From contig JAFUNC010000018.1 in assembly GCA_017473115.1 (NCBI GenBank), positions 1 through 64,000 on the forward strand: a stretch of 64,000 nucleotides of DNA, in the 5' to 3' direction. How positions within the stretch are numbered: position 1 is the stretch's first letter; each line of letters starts with the position of its first letter. This DNA is from Lachnospiraceae bacterium (GTDB lineage Bacteria > Bacillota > Clostridia > Lachnospirales > Lachnospiraceae). The position numbers were made by a program, and so were the translations under genes. The notes under the pieces were generated by a model. That model made no database searches. It saw nothing but the letters and a program-made list of their open reading frames with translations, and had not been told where the DNA came from. Positions 9,542 through 17,169 of this stretch are shown here, in pieces.

Positions 9542-10402
9542 ATGTGGATTGCAAATAATTGGAAAGATTACGAAGTTCTCGCCACCTCAAACGGTGAAAA
9601 GTTAGAACGTTGGGGAGATTACATATTGGTACGTCCGGACCCCCAGGTCATTTGGGATACCCCTCACACCCACAGCGGTTGGAAACACAAAAACGGACAC
9701 TATCACCGCAGCAACAAAGGCGGTGGCGAATGGGAGTTTTTCAGCCTTCCCGATGAGTGGTCCATCAACTACAAAGATTTAACCTTTCACTTGAAGCCTT
9801 TTAAGTTTAAACACACAGGCCTGTTCCCTGAGCAGGCGGTAAACTGGGATTGGTTTTCTTCTATTATAAAAGAATCCGACCGACCTTTGAAAATTTTAAA
9901 TCTTTTTGCCTATACCGGCGGTGCAACTTTAGCCGCTGCCAAGGCAGGTGCCAGTGTTACCCATGTGGATGCATCCAAAGGTATGGTACAATGGGCCAAA
10001 GAAAATGCAGTCGCTTCCGGTTTGGGCGATGCTCCCATTCGCTGGCTGGTAGATGACTGTGTTAAATTCGTAGAACGCGAAATCCGCCGCGGCAATCATT
10101 ACGACGGCATCATTATGGATCCGCCCTCTTACGGTCGCGGCCCCAAAGGCGAAATTTGGAAAATTGAAGAATCCATCTTCCCTTTTATTGAGTTAACTGC
10201 ACAACTCCTTACCAAGGATTCCAAATTCCTCCTGATTAACTCCTATACTACAGGACTTCAGCCGGCAGTACTTTCCTATATGATTAACACCGCCATTGTA
10301 TCGAAGTTTGGCGGCAGTGTGGATGCCAACGAAATCGGACTTCCCGTTTCAGAAGACGGTCTGGTACTTCCTTGCGGCGCTTCAGGTCGTTGGACGAAAT
10401 AA
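9542..10402 (+). CDS. Class I SAM-dependent methyltransferase, RlmI/RlmK-like
   Basis: The 286-residue product has a Rossmann methyltransferase core: LNLFAYTGGATLAAAKAGA (SAM motif I), THVDASKGMVQWAKEN (motif II) and DGIIMDPPSYGRG (DPPSY, as in 23S rRNA cytosine-5 methyltransferases). The N-terminal ~90 residues precede the SAM domain without a clear PUA match. The start MWIANNWKDYE was preferred because GGAG lies just upstream; an earlier ATG at 9467 has no ribosome-binding site. It is a lone plus-strand gene with its own terminator. RNA methylation is likely; the substrate is not determined. Confidence 0.85.
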   Translation: MWIANNWKDYEVLATSNGEKLERWGDYILVRPDPQVIWDTPHTHSGWKHKNGHYHRSNKGGGEWEFFSLPDEWSINYKDLTFHLKPFKFKHTGLFPEQAVNWDWFSSIIKESDRPLKILNLFAYTGGATLAAAKAGASVTHVDASKGMVQWAKENAVASGLGDAPIRWLVDDCVKFVEREIRRGNHYDGIIMDPPSYGRGPKGEIWKIEESIFPFIELTAQLLTKDSKFLLINSYTTGLQPAVLSYMINTAIVSKFGGSVDANEIGLPVSEDGLVLPCGASGRWTK

Positions 10403-10430
10403 TTTTGACATATTATAATTTTTATTTTTA

Positions 10431-10472
10431 AAAAAGAAAGAGAATTGCTTCCATGAAACAATTCTCTTTTTC
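10431..10472. terminator. Bidirectional Rho-independent terminator
   Basis: An 11-bp perfect stem (10437-10447 with 10459-10469) has A and T runs on both sides. It serves the plus-strand methyltransferase and also lies downstream of the minus-strand DUF2752 gene. Confidence 0.85.
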
Positions 10473-10513
10473 TATTACGATTCTTCGCATTATTCTATTC
10501 AACCGGCACTCTG

Positions 10514-10951
10514 TCAGAATATCGTCAATCCGAATCCCAAAAACAATATATTTCGAATAATGCACTGTCCAATCAAAATTCCGATACCGACATAAATCAA
10601 TCCAACGATGGGGAACTTCTCAATTCCGATTTTTTTCGTATGCATATATAAAAACGTATTCATCATAAAAAATACATATATCACCATCATATAAATGACA
10701 AACGGATTATAAAGAAAACTCTTCCAGAACTGTCCGTGCACCAAATAATAAAAGGCCCGCGTCCCGCCGCATCCGGCGCAATAGAACCCTACGGTTTCAC
10801 GGAACACGCATCCGTGTTCGCGACTGATGATGGCATCTCCTTTCCACCAGAAAAGAATCGCCGCCGCCACAAAAATCATCAGGGCAATTTTACCGACAAA
10901 ATACCATTCTTCAATTATCTGTTCCGGATGTCTTTTTGCTTTGTCGTACAT
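10514..10951 (-). CDS. DUF2752 membrane protein
   Basis: The 145-residue product shows the DUF2752 signature: CVFRETVGFYCAGCGGTRA followed by an NPF motif ahead of a membrane helix, with about three hydrophobic segments. The paired cysteines (CAGC) could bind metal or be redox active, but the family has no settled function. It closes the minus-strand run that begins far upstream with the hydrogenase-maturation genes. Confidence 0.85.
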   Translation of the reverse strand: MYDKAKRHPEQIIEEWYFVGKIALMIFVAAAILFWWKGDAIISREHGCVFRETVGFYCAGCGGTRAFYYLVHGQFWKSFLYNPFVIYMMVIYVFFMMNTFLYMHTKKIGIEKFPIVGLIYVGIGILIGQCIIRNILFLGFGLTIF

Positions 10952-11034
10952 TACTCCAACACTTTCTTAATCTTTATTTGGCACTTCAGTTTCCGGTGCG
11001 TTCACACAAAATCAACGCCCGGTCAAAACCTCTT

Positions 11035-11505
11035 CTATAAAATAAGTTCCATGCCTACCTTCTGCGGCTTCAATCCGCACTTTTCATAAAACTTCATAGC
11101 CCCCTCATTGCAGGACCACACATTTAAGGTGACATTGTAAAATCCCTGTTCCTTTGCAAAGGCAATAACATAATCATATAACTGCTTTCCGATATGCTGT
11201 CCGCGCAAACTTTCATCTACGCACAAATCATCAATATATAATGTTTTAACATCCGTTAAAATATTATTGTTCACGCATTGCTGATACACACAAAACGCAT
11301 ACCCCGTAACTGCTCCGCCGTCATCCACGGCAACAAAAATCGGTCGGGCATCATCCCTGATAATAGCCCCCAACTCTTCATCGGTATACTTTTTTACATT
11401 GGCCTTAAACAAATCCGGTCTGCCGTTGTGATGTACCATTAACACCTGCTTTAAAAGTTTGTTTATGCCTGCCATATCTTCAAGGCCCGCTCGTCTGATT
11501 ATCAT
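11035..11505 (-). CDS. GNAT family N-acetyltransferase
   Basis: The 156-residue product has the GNAT acetyl-CoA loop as DLCVDESLRGQHIGKQLYDY (about residues 94-112) and the late NVTLNVWSCNEGAMKFYEKCGL segment. The substrate is unknown. GAGG precedes the ATG. It lies 39 bases downstream of hydF and is probably cotranscribed with it. Confidence 0.88.
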   Translation of the reverse strand: MIIRRAGLEDMAGINKLLKQVLMVHHNGRPDLFKANVKKYTDEELGAIIRDDARPIFVAVDDGGAVTGYAFCVYQQCVNNNILTDVKTLYIDDLCVDESLRGQHIGKQLYDYVIAFAKEQGFYNVTLNVWSCNEGAMKFYEKCGLKPQKVGMELIL

Positions 11506-11544
11506 ATTGAATTCCTCTGCTGTTTTTATTTCTGCATATGTCTT

Positions 11545-12810
11545 TTATTTCTCGTTCCTGTCGGAAGTCGAAAAAGGCTCCATGCTTCTTGCTAAAATTC
11601 CGTTCATATGGGCAATCGCCATACCGTAATTGGTAACCGGGACACCGTTTTCTTTGCAATGCTTTAATCTTCTCTGCATCATCTGTTCCGTCAATGTGCA
11701 ACCACCACAATGTATCACCAATACGTACTCATCCAAATCTTCCGGAAAATCATTGCCGGAGCAAAGCACAATCTCAATATTCTTTCCCGTATAGTTCCGA
11801 ATCAGCGCAGGAATTTTAACACTTCCGATATCCCCGCATTGTCTGTGGTGGGTACAGCCTTCTGCCATAAGAATTTTATCACCGTCCCGCAAAGAATCCA
11901 GCACTTTGGCTCCGCTTACCAAAGTATCCAAATTCCCTTTGTACCTTGCAAACAAAATAGAAAACGATGTTAATAAAACATCCTTAGGTACTATCGCTGA
12001 CACTTTCGCAAACGCTTGAGAGTCCGTAATGACCATTTTCGGTTTTACGCCAAGTTTCTCCAATGTATCCGCAAGTTCCGTATCCTTGCAAACCACACTG
12101 ATTGCTCCCGCATCCAATAAATCACGAATCGTCTGCTGCTGCGGCAAAATTAATCTTCCCTTGGGAGCGGCTTCATCAATGGGCACCACCAGTACAACCA
12201 CATCTCCGGGTTCCAACAAATCCGCCACAATCTTTTTTTCCGTAATTTGCTTTTTCCCCAGTTCTGCAATTTTTTCTTTCAAACGATTGAGTTGATAACC
12301 GGTGTGGGCACTTACATACAAAATCTTTTCTTCCCTGCTTTTGGAGGCAACTGTTTCTTTCGTTCCAACAGAAGTCGTTTCTGCCCAAGGCATCTCCTCG
12401 TTTTCCCTGCCCTCCTGCAAATCCACCTTGTTCATTGCAATGATATAGGGAATCTTTAACTGTTCCAGTCTTGCAATCAATTTTTCATCTTCTTCCAGCA
12501 AACCGGTTCCGATGTCCGCAACCACTACTGCAAGATTCACTTCTTTTAAAATTGCTTCTGTTTTTTTAACACGGAGTTCCCCAAGTTCGCCTATATCATC
12601 TATTCCAGGAGTATCAATCATCACCACCGGTCCCAAAGGCAAAAGTTCCATGGCTTTTCTCACCGGGTCTGTTGTAGTACCTTCCGTTTCGGATACCACC
12701 GCCAAATCCTGTCCGGTCACGGCATTCATCAAACTGGACTTCCCGGCATTTCTTCTCCCAAAGAAACCGATATGGATTCGTTCCGATGATGGTGTGGTAT
12801 TCAAACTCAT
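11545..12810 (-). CDS. hydF: [FeFe]-hydrogenase maturation GTPase HydF
   Basis: HydF is the scaffold on which the H-cluster precursor is assembled and passed to HydA. The 421-residue product has an Era-like GTPase domain (GRRNAGKSSLMN P-loop, DTPG, NKVD), a dimerisation region, and a C-terminal cluster-binding part with CTHHRQC and HCGGC (CxH...HCxxC). AAAGGAG precedes the ATG. It directly follows hydG. The hydrogenase itself is not in this window. Confidence 0.95.
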   Translation of the reverse strand: MSLNTTPSSERIHIGFFGRRNAGKSSLMNAVTGQDLAVVSETEGTTTDPVRKAMELLPLGPVVMIDTPGIDDIGELGELRVKKTEAILKEVNLAVVVADIGTGLLEEDEKLIARLEQLKIPYIIAMNKVDLQEGRENEEMPWAETTSVGTKETVASKSREEKILYVSAHTGYQLNRLKEKIAELGKKQITEKKIVADLLEPGDVVVLVVPIDEAAPKGRLILPQQQTIRDLLDAGAISVVCKDTELADTLEKLGVKPKMVITDSQAFAKVSAIVPKDVLLTSFSILFARYKGNLDTLVSGAKVLDSLRDGDKILMAEGCTHHRQCGDIGSVKIPALIRNYTGKNIEIVLCSGNDFPEDLDEYVLVIHCGGCTLTEQMMQRRLKHCKENGVPVTNYGMAIAHMNGILARSMEPFSTSDRNEK

Positions 12811-12824
12811 TGGATGCTCCTTTC

Positions 12825-14273
12825 TTAAAAACGAAAATCTCGCGCATTGGAATTTTTAATATCTTCAATATGTTCTTTCGCAATTTCCTTGGTACGCTCT
12901 CTGGGTATTTTCTCCAGTTCCTTCTCAATTAAGGCAAAACCTGTTTTCTTCGTTTCCACCGAAGCATAATCCACCAGGTATTCCGCCAGCGTCATCAATG
13001 CATTGGGATGACAGAAGTTGAGAATCTGCCCGCTTTTACAAAAACTCATAAAACGATCGCCGGTACGTCCTTCTCGGTAACAAGCCGTACAGAAGGAAGG
13101 AATGTGTCCGTTATCCATCAGCCACTTCACCACCTCATCCAAAGTACGCTGATCTGAAACATCAAACTGTTCTGAATCGTGCGGACGCTCTTCTTCGGTA
13201 TATCCGCCCACGGAAGTTCTGGACCCGCCGCTAATCTGCGAAATACCCAAACGAAGTACACGCTCACGGACCTTCTCATTTTCACGGGTAGAAATGATCA
13301 TACCGGTATAAGGCACTGCCAGACGGATGCAGGCAATGATTTTTTCAAACTTGTCATCTGCAAGTGAATTGTCAAACTCATCCGGATCAATATCGTCGGC
13401 ACGCTTCAAACGGGGAACACTGATTGTGTGCGGTCCCACACCGTGCACTGACTCCAAATGCTCTGCATGCATAATCAGGCCGGCAAATTCATACTTGTAG
13501 GTTTCCAAGCCGAACAATACGCCAAGGCCTACATCATCGATACCGCCTTCCATAGCACGGTCCATCGCCTCGGTATGATAATCATAATCATGCTTCGGAC
13601 CCGTAGGATGCAGTTTCAAATAACTTTCTTTGTTGTAAGTTTCCTGGAATAAAATATAGGTTCCGATGCCCGCTTCTTTTAACTTGCGGTAATCCTCCAC
13701 CGTGGTTGCCGCAATGTTTACATTCACACGACGGATGGCACCGTTTTTGTGATTGATGCTGTAAATCGTCTTAATACATTCCAAAATATATTCAAGCGGG
13801 TTGTTTACAGGATCTTCGCCCGCCTCAATGGCAAGACGCTTATGCCCCATATCCTGCAACGCAATTACTTCCGCTTTTACTTCTTCCTGGGTCAGTTTCT
13901 TACGCGTAATATGTTTATTTTTAAAATGATACGGACAGTACACACAGCCGTTTACACAATAATTGGAAAGATACAGCGGCGCAAACATAACGATTCTGTT
14001 GCCGTAAAAAGCCAGTTTAATCTCTTCCGCAATTTTATAAATTTCTTCAATCTTCTCCGGAATTTCACACGCAAGTAAAACCGATGCCTCCCTGTGGGTA
14101 AGTCCGTTACACACAAGTCCGTTCCCGTCCTTCTTCGGGCGCGCCTTCTCCAGAATTTCATCAATCAGCGCAACATTGTTTTTGTTTGCCTCCGCATATG
14201 CAATTGTCTCAAGAATCTCCCCGTCATTGATAAACTCTTCTGCTTTTAATGACTTCGGATTATAAACTGCCAT
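12825..14273 (-). CDS. hydG: [FeFe]-hydrogenase radical SAM maturase HydG
   Basis: HydG cleaves tyrosine to supply CO and cyanide ligands as an Fe(CO)2CN synthon. The 482-residue product has the radical SAM cluster motif CVNGCVYC (CxxxCxxC) near residue 100 and the HydG-specific C-terminal cluster site beginning CTACYREGRTGDRFM and ending with a third Cys in NFC. The start MAVYNPKSL was chosen because GAGGAAA lies ahead of it; an upstream Met has no such site. Found between hydE and hydF. Confidence 0.95.
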   Translation of the reverse strand: MAVYNPKSLKAEEFINDGEILETIAYAEANKNNVALIDEILEKARPKKDGNGLVCNGLTHREASVLLACEIPEKIEEIYKIAEEIKLAFYGNRIVMFAPLYLSNYCVNGCVYCPYHFKNKHITRKKLTQEEVKAEVIALQDMGHKRLAIEAGEDPVNNPLEYILECIKTIYSINHKNGAIRRVNVNIAATTVEDYRKLKEAGIGTYILFQETYNKESYLKLHPTGPKHDYDYHTEAMDRAMEGGIDDVGLGVLFGLETYKYEFAGLIMHAEHLESVHGVGPHTISVPRLKRADDIDPDEFDNSLADDKFEKIIACIRLAVPYTGMIISTRENEKVRERVLRLGISQISGGSRTSVGGYTEEERPHDSEQFDVSDQRTLDEVVKWLMDNGHIPSFCTACYREGRTGDRFMSFCKSGQILNFCHPNALMTLAEYLVDYASVETKKTGFALIEKELEKIPRERTKEIAKEHIEDIKNSNARDFRF

Positions 14274-14396
14274 CTGTATTTCCTCGTCTTTCATTTGTTT
14301 TTATTGAATATTTTCGTCCGCCCTGCCCTTGGTAAAGTTTTTTTGCACAGCCCTTCTTTCTGGCACACGACGTGACTTTTCTCAATACATTTTTCC

Positions 14397-15446
14397 TTAT
14401 AAGCGGACGTCCCCTCTGTCCGTCACTACACGACAACCAATCGCTTCCATACGTTTCTTTAACGCTTCCACGTTCTTTGCCGCCTCACTTCCGCCGTAAG
14501 CCTTGTTATCATACAGTTCATACTTCTGCTTCGCAGATATTGGCGAAACGTTTGGCATTACTACATTAGCACCTGCGAGAATCCCTTTCTCACAGCCTTT
14601 CGCATCCAAGGTTGCCAGTGCCGTAGTTGCCGGTAACAGTATATTCGGTTTGATTAATCTGATGATGGATAAAAGGTAACAGGTCAATCCCACATCCCCT
14701 GCTTTATCGTTTGCAAACCGCGTTGCGTGATGCGGGATAAAAGGACCGATTCCGCACATAGCAGGCTGAAATGCTTCAATCCATTTTATATCCTTGGCAA
14801 GCATCTGTGTTGTCTGTCCGGGACTTCCTACCATAAAACCACAACCGGTCTGATAACCGATTTCTTTCAAATCTCTCAACGCCTGTAATCTGTTTTGCAA
14901 CGTTAATTCCGTCGGATGCAGACTTGCATAATGTGTTTCGTCCGCCGTCTCATGTCGCAGCAGATAACGGTCTGCTCCCGCTTCAAACAAACACCGAAAA
15001 CTTTCTTTTCCACGCTCGCCCAATGACAAAGTAACAGCACAGTCAGGATATGACTCTTTTACTTTTCTAATCAAATCGCACAAGAAATCATCCGTATAAA
15101 AAGCATCTTCGCCACCCTGCATAACAAAGGTGCGAAACCCCAGTGCATAGCCTTCTTCGCAACAGGATAAAATCTCTTCCCTGCTTAAACGATAACGTTC
15201 ACAGGTTTTATTGCTTCTTCTTATGCCACAGTAAAAGCAATCATTCTTACAGTAGTTGCTGATTTCAATCAATCCTCGGACAAAAACATCCTTGCCGTAA
15301 ACTTCCTTGCGCACCTCTCTCGCGCGCTTAGCAAACAGTTCCGCCAATGACGCATCATATCCGTCAATCAGTTCTGCATATTCTTCAAGCGTAAGACTAT
15401 GATTCTTACACAACTTATCCGCTATAAAAATCAATCGCTCCTTCAT
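14397..15446 (-). CDS. hydE: [FeFe]-hydrogenase radical SAM maturase HydE
   Basis: HydE is the radical SAM enzyme that acts on the cysteine-bearing iron synthon during H-cluster assembly. The 349-residue product carries CKNDCFYCGIRRSN (CxxxCxxC) near residue 65 and an internal MQGGED, typical of the HydE/biotin-synthase group. Its position with hydG and hydF settles the choice over PylB or BioB. Confidence 0.93.
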   Translation of the reverse strand: MKERLIFIADKLCKNHSLTLEEYAELIDGYDASLAELFAKRAREVRKEVYGKDVFVRGLIEISNYCKNDCFYCGIRRSNKTCERYRLSREEILSCCEEGYALGFRTFVMQGGEDAFYTDDFLCDLIRKVKESYPDCAVTLSLGERGKESFRCLFEAGADRYLLRHETADETHYASLHPTELTLQNRLQALRDLKEIGYQTGCGFMVGSPGQTTQMLAKDIKWIEAFQPAMCGIGPFIPHHATRFANDKAGDVGLTCYLLSIIRLIKPNILLPATTALATLDAKGCEKGILAGANVVMPNVSPISAKQKYELYDNKAYGGSEAAKNVEALKKRMEAIGCRVVTDRGDVRL

Positions 15447-15495
15447 ACGCTCTCCATTCTTTTTTATATCATCGTAAAATATGGAATCCCTTTAA

Positions 15496-16176
15496 TCACA
15501 TCCGTTTTGTTTTTTTATCACAATCAGCAATCATCTCCGGCAAACGGCATTCCTTACTCTCCTGCCACATTACCCACAGCACGCCTTCTTTTACGGAAAT
15601 TTCCGACGCCTGCCCCGTAAATTCATTGCTGACGCCCAAGGCTTTGTTATTCACAAGCGTTGCATCATCCAGGGTATATTTCAGTCCTTTGATGCAAACC
15701 CCTTTCGCTTCCTGCGCTGCCGCAAACACGGAAACCGTTCCGTAATAATCTGCGCCAAATTGCGCAGTTGCACCGGTCAGTGCCGTAATGGTGCAATCCG
15801 GACAGAAGCAATACACTTCCGCTCCTTTTTGACTCAAATCCGTCAGCAGCTGAAGATTCGCCAACGTATGGTCCAAACGCCCGCCGCTGATGCCAAAGAA
15901 GTACAGTTTGCGATATCCTTTCTCCAACGCAATCTCTGCCGCCAACGCCACATCCGTATCATCTTTTTCTACCGGATGACAGATGATATTATCACCCTTA
16001 GGACGATATCCCAAATAATCAAAATCGCCCACAATCCAATGCGGATGATACCCTGCTTCTTCAATGTATACCAAGCCGCTGTCTGCCGCAATAATACAAT
16101 CTTCTTTTCCGGGATAAAAGCGGTCTATGTCAAAATCACCACCGCCTACAATATAACAAATTCCGGTCTGCGTCAT
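15496..16176 (-). CDS. thiN: Thiamine pyrophosphokinase
   Basis: Converts thiamine plus ATP to thiamine pyrophosphate. The 226-residue product has the N-terminal catalytic half with ADSGL, VGDFDYLG and a DDTDVALAAEIAL segment, then GRLDHTLANLQLL, and a C-terminal substrate-binding beta domain. GGAGG precedes the ATG. It lies among radical SAM genes on the same strand; a direct functional link is not evident. Confidence 0.93.
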   Translation of the reverse strand: MTQTGICYIVGGGDFDIDRFYPGKEDCIIAADSGLVYIEEAGYHPHWIVGDFDYLGYRPKGDNIICHPVEKDDTDVALAAEIALEKGYRKLYFFGISGGRLDHTLANLQLLTDLSQKGAEVYCFCPDCTITALTGATAQFGADYYGTVSVFAAAQEAKGVCIKGLKYTLDDATLVNNKALGVSNEFTGQASEISVKEGVLWVMWQESKECRLPEMIADCDKKTKRM

Positions 16177-16287
16177 TTATTCACTCCTCCACGCACACTT
16201 TCTTTCTCTTTTTACACAATCTGCTTTGATACGCAATAGTTCTTCATCATCGCCTTAATACATAACACAAGAACTATCCTTACCGTT

Positions 16288-17169
16288 TTACGTATCCGTG
16301 CTCTGAAGTACCTGATTTAATGCATTTAAAACCTTCTTCTTGTCAGCACTCCACTCAGGCGCAATCAGGGTCTTTTTATTTCCGTCTCCCGTCAGCCGGT
16401 GAATGATCATAGTCTCCGGAATCAAATCCACACACGCTTTGATCATTTGAAGATACTCTTCCATGGTAAGTGTGTTAAAATTTCCCGCCGCATAATCCTT
16501 GGCAAGATCCGTTCCTTCTATCACATGAAGAAGTTGTAATTTAATTCCTTCCGATTTGCTTTCCACTACATATTCCACGGTTGAAAACATCTCTTCTTTG
16601 GTCTCACCGGGAAGTCCGATAATCACGTGGGTAATGACTTCCACGCCTATCGCATGCAAATCTTTTACTGCCTGATCATAAACTGCCAGCGGATATCCAC
16701 GGCGAATATACTCTGCAGTCCTTGGATGAATGGTTTGAAGCCCCAGTTCCACCCAAACAGGTTTTATGGTGTTTAATCTTGTCAGCATCCTCAAGATATC
16801 TTCCTGCAAACAATCCGGTCTTGTGGCAATGGATATCGCCACCACTTCCTCATCTTCCATCGCTTCCCTGAATTTGGGTTCTAAAAATTCCACGCTTCCG
16901 TAAGTATTGGTAAAAGACTGAAAGTAGGCAATGTATTTACCGTCTTTGTTCTTAGATGCTACCTTTTCTTTTGCAAGTTTTATCTGCTCTCTAATAGGAA
17001 GTGCGGCGCTCTGCGCAAAATCTCCCGAACCGGTATCTGCGCAAAAAATACAACCACCCACCCCAACCGTTCCGTCACGGTTGGGGCAGGTGCATCCACT
17101 ACTTAATGCAATTTTATAAACCTTAGTTCCAAATCTCTCTTTGAGATGTTGGTTCAAACTTTTATACAT
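16288..17169 (-). CDS. TIGR01212 family radical SAM protein (YhcC-like)
   Basis: The 293-residue product opens MYKSLNQHLKERFGTKVYK and has the TIGR01212 cluster motif CTCPNRDGTVGVGGCIFC (Cys spacing longer than the classic CxxxCxxC), then VWVELGLQT and HVIIGLPGE. The ATG overlaps the end of the upstream gene by 8 bases (ATGTATAA), implying translational coupling. The family's reaction is not established. Confidence 0.9.
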   Translation of the reverse strand: MYKSLNQHLKERFGTKVYKIALSSGCTCPNRDGTVGVGGCIFCADTGSGDFAQSAALPIREQIKLAKEKVASKNKDGKYIAYFQSFTNTYGSVEFLEPKFREAMEDEEVVAISIATRPDCLQEDILRMLTRLNTIKPVWVELGLQTIHPRTAEYIRRGYPLAVYDQAVKDLHAIGVEVITHVIIGLPGETKEEMFSTVEYVVESKSEGIKLQLLHVIEGTDLAKDYAAGNFNTLTMEEYLQMIKACVDLIPETMIIHRLTGDGNKKTLIAPEWSADKKKVLNALNQVLQSTDT